DNA of 64,000 bases from Polynucleobacter rarus (GTDB lineage Bacteria > Pseudomonadota > Gammaproteobacteria > Burkholderiales > Burkholderiaceae). A program made the translations under genes and the position numbers. The notes under the pieces were generated by a model, which saw nothing but the letters and a program-made list of their open reading frames with translations, did not search any database and was not told the DNA's origin. The DNA is taken from assembly GCF_003072505.1 (NCBI RefSeq), contig NZ_NTGB01000001.1, positions 1,340,659-1,404,658 of the forward strand. Reading direction: 5' to 3'. Below, piece by piece: positions 24,894-34,146 of the stretch. Within the stretch, counting starts at the first letter, position 1, and each line of letters begins with the position of its first letter.

Positions 24894-25601
24894 TTAGAAC
24901 TTGTAACCAATTCCCACTAATAAATTATAAGTCGAAGCACTCATAGTGGTGTCTTGTGATAAGTTGTAAGTGCCGATGGTGGCGACTTGATTAATTGTTT
25001 TGTCGCCGTATTTAGCATAATTAATTTCTCCAAAACCGTAGAAACCGCCTTGAATGATCTGTTTATATCCCAGACCGACAGAATATCCGTTTAGGCTATC
25101 GGTAGTTGAGTTGCCCCCAGAGTATTGAGATTTAACAGATGCTATTGTGTAACCAACTTTTGCATAAATCATTGCATCATCACCAATAGGAAAGGCTGGG
25201 GTTATAAAAATATTGTAGGAGTTTTCTTTGTTGTATTGGCCATTCGCTGTCAAACCGGAACCATTTGCACTAAAGTTTTGTGTGTTTCCCGCAATTGGTG
25301 AATACTCAGCTCCAAAGCCCATGTAAAACTCTTTATTTACAGGAAAGAAAAATCCAGCAGTTACAGTACCTGCAAAACTATTTGAATTTCCAACTGTCGA
25401 AGACATTGGGTAACTTCCAACAAAAGGCCCTGTGCCTGTAACGTTGACATTGCCGTAAGAGAGAGAAGGATGGGTATTTTCATACCCTACACCGATTTGC
25501 CCATAAAAACCTTCGAACTTTGACTGAGCTTGAGCAGTTCCAAGAACTCCAACTGTTGCTACTGCAGAAACAATGGTAATTACCATTAAGTTGTTTTTCA
25601 T
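24894..25601 (-). CDS. Outer-membrane beta-barrel protein (OmpW/opacity-like)
   Basis: 235 residues. I place the start at the ATG at 25601, not the one at 25616, because AGGAG lies 7 bases upstream of the former and the signal peptide (MKNNLMVITIVSAVATV, cleaved after AQA) then begins normally. The mature part alternates polar and aromatic residues (GFYGQIGVGYEN, FYMGFGAEYSP, DAMIYAKVGYTI, GFYGFGEINYAKY) and ends in YNLLVGIGYKF, the C-terminal Phe typical of BAM-assembled barrels. It probably has eight strands. The gene stands alone; its ligand or function is unknown. Confidence 0.85.
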   Translation of the reverse strand: MKNNLMVITIVSAVATVGVLGTAQAQSKFEGFYGQIGVGYENTHPSLSYGNVNVTGTGPFVGSYPMSSTVGNSNSFAGTVTAGFFFPVNKEFYMGFGAEYSPIAGNTQNFSANGSGLTANGQYNKENSYNIFITPAFPIGDDAMIYAKVGYTIASVKSQYSGGNSTTDSLNGYSVGLGYKQIIQGGFYGFGEINYAKYGDKTINQVATIGTYNLSQDTTMSASTYNLLVGIGYKF

Positions 25602-25773
25602 TTCAATACTCCTCATGTTTTAGATAAGGATTCATATTGGGGCAAAATTTAATAGCCTTCAGTGCTCTAAAGAACTTAGCTAGGTATATTTTTTGTTTCT
25701 CTTTTAAAGCACTATTAACTGCTCAACAGCTAGTTAATCGGGAGTATATTTAAAGTTCACCTTAGGAGCTCTT

Positions 25774-25845
25774 ATGAAACTACTCATCTGCCTTACATTT
25801 ATTCTGATGGTGCATGGATGTGCTGTTGTAGCAATCCCAATTTAG
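25774..25845 (+). CDS. Possible 23-residue mini-lipoprotein
   Basis: A 23-codon ORF with a good Shine-Dalgarno sequence (AGGAG at 25764-25768, five bases before the ATG). The product starts MKLLICLTFILMVHGC: a short positive end, a hydrophobic run and a lipobox-like VHGC, leaving only about eight residues after the acylated Cys. Entericidin-like and other very small lipoproteins have this design. I do not recognise a family, and nothing after the Cys is informative. Confidence 0.4.
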   Translation: MKLLICLTFILMVHGCAVVAIPI

Positions 25846-25884
25846 TTGTTACATATTGGAACTTAAAAATTTACTTTCAAGAGC

Positions 25885-25931
25885 TCTCAAACGTTTTGCG
25901 TAGGGGGGTAACCCCCAACCGTTAGTTGAGA
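25885..25931. repeat. Structured GC-rich hairpin with GTAA tetraloop
   Basis: Five G (25903-25907) and five C (25912-25916) close a GTAA loop of the GNRA class. Outer arms also pair: TCTCAA (25885-25890) with TTGAGA (25926-25931) and ACG (25891-25893) with CGT (25920-25922). This stands out in surrounding AT-rich DNA. It lies between the mini-lipoprotein ORF and the DUF4143 gene. It could be a structured RNA, a terminator without T-run, or a folded recombination remnant. Confidence 0.5.
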
Positions 25932-26019
25932 TTCTCGATAGTTTTAATGGATAAGGAATATTGATAGGCGCAAATATTAAATATTCTTAGTCAACAGGGC
26001 AGTATATTTTACTTTTCGT

Positions 26020-26050
26020 GTAAAATTTAAGTTTAAAACTTAGATTTTAC
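26020..26050. promoter_or_regulatory. 31-bp near-perfect palindrome just before the DUF4143 ATPase gene
   Basis: Arms GTAAAAT (26020-26026) and TAAGTTT (26028-26034) are matched by AAACTTA (26036-26042) and ATTTTAC (26044-26050), with one central base and one mismatched pair. It ends 9 bases before the ATG, where no Shine-Dalgarno sequence is seen. A further TTTTAC at 26007-26012 can pair with the same GTAAAA, giving two mutually exclusive hairpins. This may be an operator or a translational control element. Confidence 0.5.
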
Positions 26051-26059
26051 AAATTCTTA

Positions 26060-27229
26060 ATGATTCCAAGAAAAGCATCTTCTACACTCTTAAGGCTAAG
26101 TAAGGGATTCCCGATAGTAGCGATCACTGGACCGCGTCAATCAGGAAAAACAACACTAGCAAAGGCATTTTTTCATGAAAAACCCTATGTAAGCCTTGAA
26201 AACTTAGATGAACGAAACTTCGCTATTAACGACCCAAAACGATTTTTGGCAAGATTTAAAAATGGTGCTATTTTGGATGAGGTTCAACGTTGCCCAGAAC
26301 TATTATCCTGGTTACAAACCCTGGTAGATGATCGAAAAATTATGGGCGACTTCATCATAACTGGTTCAGCTCAACTAGACTTAATGTCAGAAATGAATCA
26401 ATCACTTGCGGGAAGAATTGGTCGCCTAGAACTTTTACCTTTGGCAGGGAATGAATTACTTTGTAATGTCTTACCAAATTCACTGAATGAACTCTTATTA
26501 ACAGGGGGTTATCCTGCTTTGTATGATCGCGAAATCAGCACAAATGATTGGTTTTCTAACTATGTGGCAACTTATGTTGAGCGAGATATTAGGAATGTTT
26601 TAGCGATTCAAGACCTGAATCGTTTTCAACGTTTTTTAAGACTCTGTGCTGCAAGGTCTGCGCAATTATTAAACTTATCTTCTTTGGCAAATGATTGTGA
26701 TATTTCATCGGTTACTGCAAAACAATGGCTAAGTGTTTTAGAGGCTACCTATGTGGTCAAAATTATCCATCCCTACTTCAATAACTTTGGAAAAAGATTA
26801 GTTAAAACACCGAAGTTATATTTTATCGATACAGGCCTCATGGCATGGTTGCTCGGTATAAAAGAGGTCAATCAACTAGATATTCATCCATCAAGAGGAC
26901 ACCTATTTGAAAATTGGGTAGTTACTGAGCTATTAAAAGAAACCTTCAATCAAGGTCATCCAATAGACCTTTATTTTTGGCGGGATCATTCCGGTTTTGA
27001 GATGGACATCATTCGTGATACGGCTCTAGGATTACAAGCGATCGAGGTAAAGTCTGGATCAACGTTCCAAATGGAATGGTGTAAAAATGTGTTGCACTGG
27101 AAAAAAATCCAGCAAACTGAAACTTTAGTCCCCCAAATTATCTTTGGTGGTGAAGGCAATGATTTGAGATATCAGTGTCAAGCCATCGGATGGAAAGATT
27201 TAATTAAGCAGATTGATCAGAGAAATTAA
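26060..27229 (+). CDS. AAA-type ATPase with DUF4143 domain
   Basis: 389 residues of the COG1373-type ATPase family. Walker A is GPRQSGKTT at residues 24-32, Walker B GAILDEVQR near 68-76, sensor-like FIITGSAQ near 100. The DUF4143 C-terminal half follows (YVERDIRNVLAIQDLNRF, then LYFIDTGLMAWLLG, HLFENWVVTELLK and a FWRDHSGFEMDIIRD segment resembling a PD-(D/E)XK nuclease-like core). Cellular function of the family is unknown; it is sporadically distributed and often transferred. It stands alone behind a striking palindrome and lacks an obvious ribosome binding site. Confidence 0.87.
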   Translation: MIPRKASSTLLRLSKGFPIVAITGPRQSGKTTLAKAFFHEKPYVSLENLDERNFAINDPKRFLARFKNGAILDEVQRCPELLSWLQTLVDDRKIMGDFIITGSAQLDLMSEMNQSLAGRIGRLELLPLAGNELLCNVLPNSLNELLLTGGYPALYDREISTNDWFSNYVATYVERDIRNVLAIQDLNRFQRFLRLCAARSAQLLNLSSLANDCDISSVTAKQWLSVLEATYVVKIIHPYFNNFGKRLVKTPKLYFIDTGLMAWLLGIKEVNQLDIHPSRGHLFENWVVTELLKETFNQGHPIDLYFWRDHSGFEMDIIRDTALGLQAIEVKSGSTFQMEWCKNVLHWKKIQQTETLVPQIIFGGEGNDLRYQCQAIGWKDLIKQIDQRN

Positions 27230-27260
27230 TTAATCTTGAGAGGTAAATCCTGTTCTACCT

Positions 27261-27785
27261 TTAGTGTAAAGAACCTGATTTTTTCCAATAACGTAAAGTG
27301 CCATTTGAGCAATATTTTTTCAGACTACTTTGAATGAACTTTGCTCGTTCTTCATCGTAAGCCTCTTCGCCCATAAAATGCTGACATATCCGATCATTTT
27401 CTAATTTTTCTACGAGTGGCATTGGCAGATCTTTTTTATTATTTTCCGCTTCAATCGCCTCATCGATTGAATTTTCCCAATTTAAATTTTCGTATGAACA
27501 ATCATAGGCTGGATTAGTTGCAGCAATCGCGCATTTTCTTGCGTATTGAGGATGCCTTGTAACAAAATCGTCTCTTTTTGATTCAAGAGTCTGCGGTTTA
27601 TCAATCACAATTTCTTTTGTTTCTTGTGCACGATAGTTTGTGATTACTCCAATTACTATAGCGAAGATTACAACCGAAATAATTGATATTGGAAGAAGCT
27701 TCAAAAATGAATTCCAGCTTAAAAACCTGCTCCAAAATAAAAAGCAAAGAACAATAAAAACTAACACGAAGACAATTTTAATCAT
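27261..27785 (-). CDS. Uncharacterised protein with two N-terminal membrane spans
   Basis: 174 residues, no recognised family. Two hydrophobic segments (about 3-22 and 30-51) suggest an N-terminal hairpin in the inner membrane. The hydrophilic remainder is acidic with four cysteines (near residues 84, 95, 134 and 159) that could pair or bind metal. It is convergent with the DUF4143 gene, 31 bases between stops. Confidence 0.6.
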   Translation of the reverse strand: MIKIVFVLVFIVLCFLFWSRFLSWNSFLKLLPISIISVVIFAIVIGVITNYRAQETKEIVIDKPQTLESKRDDFVTRHPQYARKCAIAATNPAYDCSYENLNWENSIDEAIEAENNKKDLPMPLVEKLENDRICQHFMGEEAYDEERAKFIQSSLKKYCSNGTLRYWKKSGSLH

Positions 27786-27921
27786 GCAATGAATTTTAAT
27801 AGAGTTAAGGTGATCAATTTATTTTTTTAAATTGATCAATTTTTCTTTTGGGCTAAAACATCATCTTGAGCCTCTCAATAAAAGCTCAGCTCAATGGCTA
27901 GTTTATGAAGAAGAGCCAAAA

Positions 27922-27953
27922 AAAAGTGCCACTTCTTTAAAAGTGGCACTTTT
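27922..27953 (-). terminator. Intrinsic terminator downstream of tRNA-Ser
   Basis: A perfect 13-bp stem (27922-27934 with 27941-27953; core AAGTGGCACTT) with a six-base loop. On the minus strand the right arm runs into eight T residues. It lies 9 bases past the tRNA-Ser 3' end and terminates that leftward transcript. Confidence 0.88.
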
Positions 27954-27961
27954 CATCTTAC

Positions 27962-28052
27962 TGGCGGAAGAGGCGGGATTCGAACCCGCGGTAGGCGATT
28001 AACCTACGCACGCTTTCCAGGCGTGTGACTTAAACCGCTCATCCACCCTTCC
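27962..28052 (-). tRNA. tRNA-Ser(GGA)
   Basis: A 91-base gene with encoded CCA. The acceptor stem GGAAGGG pairs with CTCTTCC, the anticodon loop is CTGGAAA giving anticodon GGA, and a long variable arm plus GGTTCGAATCC T-arm are present, as expected for a class II serine tRNA. Confidence 0.96.
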
Positions 28053-28132
28053 GTGAGACTTCGTATTATACGTTGAGTTTCAAATTTCAAAGAATTTCTT
28101 CTTTTACAAACCCAAATTCACTCATCTAAAAA

Positions 28133-30118
28133 TTAAACAGCCTGCTTAAGTTGCTCCAAAATAGCAGGATTTTCTAGAGTAGAAGTATCTTGCGTGATAT
28201 CTTCACCCTTCGCTAAAACTCTTAAAAGTCTTCTCATAATTTTTCCAGAGCGTGTCTTGGGAAGATTATCCCCAAAACGAATCTCTTTAGGCTTGGCAAT
28301 CGGGCCAATTTGTTTATTCACCCAATTACGAAGCTCTAATGCTTTTTTCTGAGCATCCTCTCCCTCAGGTCTTGATCCTTTGAGAACCACATAAGCAACA
28401 ATTGCCTCACCAGTTAAATCATCTGGACGTCCTACAACTGCAGCTTCCGCAACATCATGATGCGCCACTAGACAGGATTCAATCTCCATCGTGCCCATAC
28501 GATGTCCTGAAACATTCAATACATCATCAATACGACCGGTAATCGTAAAGTACCCTGTTTCACTATTTCTGATGGAACCATCACCGGCAAGATACAACTT
28601 ACCGCCAAGATCAGCCGGGAAATAGCTCTTCACAAAACGCTCTGGGTCATTCCAAATCGTTCTAATCATGGATGGCCATGGCTTTTTCACCACTAAAATC
28701 CCACCTTGCCCATTTGGCAAATCGTGACCTGCTTCATCTACGATTGCGGCCATAATGCCTGGCAGTGGTAATGTACATGAGCCTGGAACAAGCGGAGTAG
28801 CACCTGGTAAAGGAGTAATCATATGACCACCCGTTTCAGTTTGCCAGAAAGTATCCACAATAGGACACTTCTCACCACCAACATTTTTGTGATACCACAT
28901 CCAAGCTTCAGGGTTAATCGGCTCACCAACGGAACCAAGTAAACGTAAGCTACTCAAATTGTAATTTGTTGGATGGGTAGCAGGGTTTAAGTCAGCCGCT
29001 TTAATTAATGATCGAATAGCCGTCGGTGCTGTATAAAAAATACTCACTTTATGGCGCTCAATCATATCCCAGAAACGACCAGCGTTAGGATAGGTTGGCA
29101 ATCCTTCAAAAACAATTTGAGTAGCACCAACAGTTAATGGACCATAAGCGATGTAACTGTGACCTGTAATCCAACCGATATCTGCCGTACACCAAAATAC
29201 ATCTTTTTGACGAATATCAAAAGTCCATTGCATCGTAAGACTTGCCCACAAAAGATAACCCCCGGTAGCGTGCACTACGCCCTTTGGTTTACCTGTGGAT
29301 CCTGAGGTATAAAGTACAAAGAGTGGATGCTCTGCCTCTACCCATTCTGGCTCACATTTTTTTGATTGCTTGGCACTGACGTCATGCATCCAATGATCGC
29401 GCCCAGGAGTAAAAGGAACCCCTTCAGAACCAGTACGCTTGTAAACAATCACATTTTTCACAATTGCTTTTGCACCTAATTCCAGCGCTTCATCAACAAT
29501 GGACTTGAGAGGTAATTTTTTACCCCCGCGCATTTGCTCATCCGCGGTAATAATTGTTGTAGCACCTACGTCAACAATTCTTTCCTCTAGGGATTTAGCA
29601 GAAAAACCACCAAAAACAACCGAGTGGGTTGCGCCGATTCTGGCACAAGCTTGCATCGCTACCACACCCTCAATCGACATTGCCATATACAAAACAACTC
29701 GGTCGCCCTTACCAACCCCAAGACCTCTTAAGCCATTCGCAAATTTACAGACTCTATCATGTAATTCTTGATAAGTAACATGGGTCACTTCGCCTGCATC
29801 AGATTCAAAAATGATTGCTGTCTTATTACCTAACCCAGCCTTAATAACGCGATCAGTACAGTTATAGGAAGCATTGGTAGTGCCTTCGGAAAACCACTTA
29901 TAAAATGGCGCTTCAGATTCGTCTAAAACGGTCTTAAAAGGTTTTTTCCAATAGATAGTCTCTCTCGCCAATCTCGCCCAAGTACCATCAAAATCATTTT
30001 CAAAAGCCTGACACATGGCTTTATATTGCTTCATACTCGAAATAGCAGCTTTTTTAGAAAAAGCTTTAGGGGGTTGAAAAAGGCGATCTTCAACTAACAT
30101 TTGAGACATTCCAGACAT
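28133..30118 (-). CDS. acs: Acetyl-CoA synthetase
   Basis: Makes acetyl-CoA from acetate, ATP and CoA via acetyl-AMP; 661 residues, the normal length. The phosphate-binding motif [11 protein letters not shown] is near residue 267, the adenylate motif WWQTETG-type segment appears as [13 protein letters not shown], and the C-terminal [14 protein letters not shown] carries the catalytic Lys (near 625) that is the usual acetylation control site. The full-length N-terminal ACAS_N region ([18 protein letters not shown]) separates it from shorter acyl-CoA synthetases. A 226-base gap with divergent promoters separates it from the fumarase gene. Confidence 0.96.
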   Translation of the reverse strand: MSGMSQMLVEDRLFQPPKAFSKKAAISSMKQYKAMCQAFENDFDGTWARLARETIYWKKPFKTVLDESEAPFYKWFSEGTTNASYNCTDRVIKAGLGNKTAIIFESDAGEVTHVTYQELHDRVCKFANGLRGLGVGKGDRVVLYMAMSIEGVVAMQACARIGATHSVVFGGFSAKSLEERIVDVGATTIITADEQMRGGKKLPLKSIVDEALELGAKAIVKNVIVYKRTGSEGVPFTPGRDHWMHDVSAKQSKKCEPEWVEAEHPLFVLYTSGSTGKPKGVVHATGGYLLWASLTMQWTFDIRQKDVFWCTADIGWITGHSYIAYGPLTVGATQIVFEGLPTYPNAGRFWDMIERHKVSIFYTAPTAIRSLIKAADLNPATHPTNYNLSSLRLLGSVGEPINPEAWMWYHKNVGGEKCPIVDTFWQTETGGHMITPLPGATPLVPGSCTLPLPGIMAAIVDEAGHDLPNGQGGILVVKKPWPSMIRTIWNDPERFVKSYFPADLGGKLYLAGDGSIRNSETGYFTITGRIDDVLNVSGHRMGTMEIESCLVAHHDVAEAAVVGRPDDLTGEAIVAYVVLKGSRPEGEDAQKKALELRNWVNKQIGPIAKPKEIRFGDNLPKTRSGKIMRRLLRVLAKGEDITQDTSTLENPAILEQLKQAV

Positions 30119-30344
30119 GCTTCTCTCCTATAATATGAGTAACTAATCGATAAAGGATACAACTTTGTTTATCATTTTGACATCCTTATAAACCATCATT
30201 TTTTGATATTTTTTGTAAAAATGTAGTTTTTAAGGTGTTTGATTTAAAACCATTAAAATTGATCTATTGTTTAAGTTTTAGTTTTAGTTTATTCAATTTC
30301 ATTTCATTTCTTTTTATTAATATAAACCCTCTTTAATCCCTACT

Positions 30345-31865
30345 ATGACAATAATCCGACAAGAAGACTTTATTAAAAGTATCGCTGATGGCTTTCAGTA
30401 TATTTCCTACTATCACCCACTTGATTACATCCAGGCTCTAGGGAAAGCCTACGATCGTGAGGAAAGTCCTGCAGCGAAAGATGCCATTGCACAAATTTTA
30501 ACAAACAGCCGCATGTGCGCTGAAGGTAAACGTCCTTTGTGCCAGGATACTGGGATTGCCGTCGTATTTCTAAAAATCGGGATGAATGTCCAGTGGGATG
30601 CCACGATGAGTGTCACGGATATGGTTAATGAAGGCGTTAGACGTGCCTATGGGAACCATGATAATCCGTTAAGAGCTTCCATCTTGAGAGATCCTGCCGG
30701 AAAAAGAACGAACACCAAGGACAACACACCAGCCGTGGTTCATTATGAAATTGTGGAAGGCGATTCTGTCGATGTAATTTGCGCCGCAAAAGGTGGCGGC
30801 TCTGAAAACAAAAGTAAGTTAGTCATGCTCAACCCATCTGACTCAATCGTAGATTGGGTCTTAAAAACTTTACCAACAATGGGAGCGGGTTGGTGTCCTC
30901 CTGGCATCCTCGGAATTGGTATCGGCGGCACTCCTGAAAAAGCGATGTTACTTGCGAAAGAGTCCCTCATGGATCCGGTCAATATTCATGACTTAATCGA
31001 AAAAGGACCACAAAATAAAGTTGAAGAGTTACGTTTAGAACTGTTTGACAAAGTGAATTCCTTGGGTATTGGTGCCCAAGGCCTTGGTGGACTTACTACT
31101 GTGGTCGATGTAAAAATCCTAGACTACCCAACTCACGCAGCCTCCCTCCCAGTTGCCATGATTCCGAACTGTGCAGCAACGCGTCACATTCATTTTCATT
31201 TAAATGGTGCAGGTCCAGCAATTCTCCCAGTGCCAAACTTAGATGATTGGCCAGATGTTGCTTGGAAGGCAGATACTGAAAAATCTAAACGGATTAATCT
31301 TGATACCTTAACACCCGAAGAAGTTGCCAGTTGGCAACCAGGCCAGACTCTATTGCTAAACGGAAAAATGTTCACAGGTCGCGACGCTGCGCACCAACGG
31401 ATTCAACAAATGATTGCAAAAGGTGAACCACTGCCAGTTGATTTTAAAAATAAAATCATTTATTACGTTGGTCCAGTTGATCCAGTGCGTGATGAAGCTG
31501 TTGGTCCAGCAGGTCCAACGACTTCCACTCGGATGGATAAATTTACGGAGATGATGCTCGCTAATACGGGGCTTATCGGCATGATTGGCAAAGCAGAACG
31601 TGGGCCAACGGCTATCGAAGCGATCAAAAAGCATCAAGCTGCCTATTTAATGGCCGTGGGTGGTGCTGCCTATTTAGTTTCTAAAGCGATTGAAACTGCC
31701 AAGGTAGTTGGTTTTGCTGATTTGGGTATGGAAGCCATTTATGAGTTCGAAGTAAAAGATATGCCAGTAACTGTTGCGGTGGACTCAAAAGGTACCTCCG
31801 TACATAATACGGGTCCAAAAGAATGGCAGGTCAAGATTGGTAAAATTCCTGTCAAGATCGTGTAA
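30345..31865 (+). CDS. Class I fumarate hydratase (4Fe-4S)
   Basis: Single-chain, oxygen-sensitive fumarase of 506 residues that interconverts fumarate and malate in the TCA cycle. Expected cluster cysteines are visible in RPLCQDTG (Cys66), GWCPPG and PNCAATRH. The C-terminal beta domain carries VGPVDPVRDEAVGPAGPTTSTRMDKFTEMML and the substrate-binding region near GPTAIEAIKKH. Both alpha and beta domains are present in one chain, as in FumA/FumB. It precedes murI by 32 bases. Confidence 0.95.
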   Translation: MTIIRQEDFIKSIADGFQYISYYHPLDYIQALGKAYDREESPAAKDAIAQILTNSRMCAEGKRPLCQDTGIAVVFLKIGMNVQWDATMSVTDMVNEGVRRAYGNHDNPLRASILRDPAGKRTNTKDNTPAVVHYEIVEGDSVDVICAAKGGGSENKSKLVMLNPSDSIVDWVLKTLPTMGAGWCPPGILGIGIGGTPEKAMLLAKESLMDPVNIHDLIEKGPQNKVEELRLELFDKVNSLGIGAQGLGGLTTVVDVKILDYPTHAASLPVAMIPNCAATRHIHFHLNGAGPAILPVPNLDDWPDVAWKADTEKSKRINLDTLTPEEVASWQPGQTLLLNGKMFTGRDAAHQRIQQMIAKGEPLPVDFKNKIIYYVGPVDPVRDEAVGPAGPTTSTRMDKFTEMMLANTGLIGMIGKAERGPTAIEAIKKHQAAYLMAVGGAAYLVSKAIETAKVVGFADLGMEAIYEFEVKDMPVTVAVDSKGTSVHNTGPKEWQVKIGKIPVKIV

Positions 31866-31897
31866 ATCGTCATCATTTAATATAACCAAGCTACTCA

Positions 31898-32692
31898 TTG
31901 ACTAAGATTGGCGTATTCGACTCGGGGATTGGCGGACTATCAGTTCTGAACGAGGCTTTGCGCCAATTTCCGGGCCATGAATATATTTATTTAGCAGACT
32001 CAGCTAATGCACCTTATGGTGAGCGCCCAGATGAGTGGATTACAAATAGAAGCTTAAAACTCTGTACTTGGTTAATTGAAAAGCAACACTGCGAGGCGAT
32101 TGTCGTTGCCTGCAATACCGCAACAGCCCAAGCCATTGCAATCATCAGAGAACATTTTTCAAATACGCCAATCATCGGTGTAGAACCAGGTATCAAACCC
32201 GCTGCAGCCATCAGCCCCAAAAAAAAGATTGGTGTCTTAGCTACCCAAAGTACTCTATCAAGCGAAAAGTTCAAGCATTTATTAGATTCTTTAGTTGGCG
32301 ATTGTCAATTTATCAGCCAAGCCGGAGTAGGGTTAGTGCCCCTCATAGAACGGGGGGATTTGAATGATCCTGAACTAGAAAAGTTAATTACTGATTATGT
32401 GCAAAAGGTTTTAGATTTCGGTGCAGATACCCTTGTTCTTGGTTGTACCCATTACCCCTTTCTGATCCCTATTATTAATAAAAATTTTGGGGATCAACTA
32501 CATCTGATTGATACAAGCTCGGCAATTATTCAACAATTAGGTCGAAAAGCGCAAATAGAACCCAGGAAAGGAGCAACAGAGGTAAAATTGTTCTCTACAG
32601 GTGATTCTAATTTGATTCTAAAACAAACGAATCAACTCATTCAAGCCCTAAACCCAACGATACAGATTAACGCGTCTTCAATCATCATCTAA
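31898..32692 (+). CDS. murI: Glutamate racemase
   Basis: Produces D-glutamate for peptidoglycan; 264 residues. The catalytic cysteine pair is Cys72 in VACNTAT and Cys183 in LGCTHYPF, with the N-terminal IGVFDSGIGGLSVL motif. The start codon is TTG (31898-31900), placed so that the protein begins MTKIGVFDSG as in homologues; no ATG or clear ribosome binding site is nearby. Its last base is the first base of the tonB ATG (TAATG). Confidence 0.94.
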   Translation: MTKIGVFDSGIGGLSVLNEALRQFPGHEYIYLADSANAPYGERPDEWITNRSLKLCTWLIEKQHCEAIVVACNTATAQAIAIIREHFSNTPIIGVEPGIKPAAAISPKKKIGVLATQSTLSSEKFKHLLDSLVGDCQFISQAGVGLVPLIERGDLNDPELEKLITDYVQKVLDFGADTLVLGCTHYPFLIPIINKNFGDQLHLIDTSSAIIQQLGRKAQIEPRKGATEVKLFSTGDSNLILKQTNQLIQALNPTIQINASSIII

Positions 32693-33405
32693 TGCAGCTC
32701 AGCCTAAAATTCTTCCGTGATTCAGTCATTTTGCTTTCAATTATTGCGGTGCATGCGCTCTTATTCATCATCTTAGAACTAAAGGATCAACAGCGGCCGG
32801 TATTAGAAAAAATCGAGATGTTACAGGCAGAATTAATCCCCTCACCAAGTTCACCAAAGCCTCCATCACCCAAAAAAGAAGAGCCCCAAACTCCTGAAAA
32901 ACCAAGCCCAAAACCGAAGGTTTTATCGATAGCACCAGAGAAGGCTAAACCTTTAAGCACTCCTTCACCAGAGCCTGTCAAAGAAACTCCCCAGAAAAAA
33001 GCAATTGCAGAAGCTGCGCCTGAGCCAACGGCTAGCACGCAAGACGCAAAAACTGCTGCGCCTGTAAGTAAAGCTTCGCAATCCCCCAGCACAAATGATG
33101 TAGGTGTTGAAGGTGGCTCGGTGAAGCTGAGCCAATTAAAAATGATTTATAAACCGGATACGAATGTTTTTTACCCTAGAATTTCAAAAGACATTGGTGA
33201 GCAAGGGATGGTTGGTGTAATTCTTTACATCGACGAATCTGGCTCCGTTTCTCGCACAGAGGTGCTTCGATCAAGTGGTTTTAAACGTCTAGATAAGGCT
33301 GCTGAGGAATTATGTGCAAGAATTCGTTTTAACCCCTACTTAGTGGATGGTAATCCCACAAAAGTAAGTGCTGGAATTTCCATTAAATTTGAAATGAACC
33401 GTTAA
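32692..33405 (+). CDS. tonB: TonB-family energy transducer
   Basis: 237 residues with the TonB plan: one N-terminal membrane anchor (about 9-29, containing a conserved-type His in AVHALLF), a long Pro/Lys/Glu-rich periplasmic spacer (about 45-135), and a C-terminal TonB domain (about 145-237, with EQGMVGVILYIDESGSVSRTEVLRSSGFKRLD-type sequence). It transmits proton-motive force from ExbB-ExbD to outer-membrane receptors. exbB follows 26 bases later. No TonB-dependent receptor lies in the window. Confidence 0.9.
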   Translation: MQLSLKFFRDSVILLSIIAVHALLFIILELKDQQRPVLEKIEMLQAELIPSPSSPKPPSPKKEEPQTPEKPSPKPKVLSIAPEKAKPLSTPSPEPVKETPQKKAIAEAAPEPTASTQDAKTAAPVSKASQSPSTNDVGVEGGSVKLSQLKMIYKPDTNVFYPRISKDIGEQGMVGVILYIDESGSVSRTEVLRSSGFKRLDKAAEELCARIRFNPYLVDGNPTKVSAGISIKFEMNR

Positions 33406-33431
33406 ATTAAAATAGTTACTGAGAAAAAATT

Positions 33432-34145
33432 ATGAATCCAACTACTACCTCATCCGAATTTGGCATCTCTCACTTCTGGGCATCAGGGGACACTATTTCC
33501 CACTTTGTTGCTATCTTACTTTTACTCATGTCAATTGGCTCATGGTTTGTTTTAGTTACTAAATTCATCCACCTTTGGAAAATCAAATCTCTCAGCAAAG
33601 AAGTGGGGGAATTTTGGAAACAAACTTCTTGGCAGGATGGTTTAAATTACTTTACCAAACCAGATATCAACCCCTTTCAGCAGTTAGCAATCTCAGCCTA
33701 TCGCGTCACTCAAGAACATCGCGAATCGACCCAAGCTTTAGTGACCAATAAATCTTTATCAAAGCATTTAACCGCCGAAGATTGGCTTGCAAGTGCCATC
33801 AAATCAGAGCTTGATAGCATTATTAAGAGCTTACAAAATGGCCTTGCATTTTTGGCTTCAACGGGTGCCACAGCCCCTTTTATTGGTCTTTTTGGCACTG
33901 TTTGGGGCATTTATCATGCGTTGATGGTAATCGGCTCAACTGGCTCAGCCTCATTAGATCAAGTTGCTGGTCCTATTGGCGAGGCTTTGGTGATGACGGC
34001 ATTGGGTCTTACTGTTGCGATTCCTGCAGTACTTGCTTACAACGCGCTCAATAAAGCTAACCGGGACTTAGTTAACGAGTTAAAACACTTTGCTGAGGAC
34101 CTACATACCTTCATGATGACCACTTCAGCTGATAAGAGGAACTAA
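33432..34145 (+). CDS. exbB: ExbB/TolQ-family proton channel subunit
   Basis: 237 residues with three membrane spans (about 20-42, 145-170 and 185-205). The conserved block FLASTGATAPFIGLFGTVWGIYHALMVIG and the later GPIGEALVMTALGLTVAIPAVLAYN are hallmarks of MotA/TolQ/ExbB channels. With tonB upstream and exbD one base downstream, ExbB is preferred over TolQ; no tolA/tolB/pal genes are present. Confidence 0.92.
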   Translation: MNPTTTSSEFGISHFWASGDTISHFVAILLLLMSIGSWFVLVTKFIHLWKIKSLSKEVGEFWKQTSWQDGLNYFTKPDINPFQQLAISAYRVTQEHRESTQALVTNKSLSKHLTAEDWLASAIKSELDSIIKSLQNGLAFLASTGATAPFIGLFGTVWGIYHALMVIGSTGSASLDQVAGPIGEALVMTALGLTVAIPAVLAYNALNKANRDLVNELKHFAEDLHTFMMTTSADKRN

Positions 34146-34146
34146 T

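Noticed and set aside
25602-25616. Upstream ATG for the outer-membrane barrel gene
   Set aside because: The AGGAG ribosome site lies between this ATG and the one at 25601, and the signal peptide starts normally at 25601.
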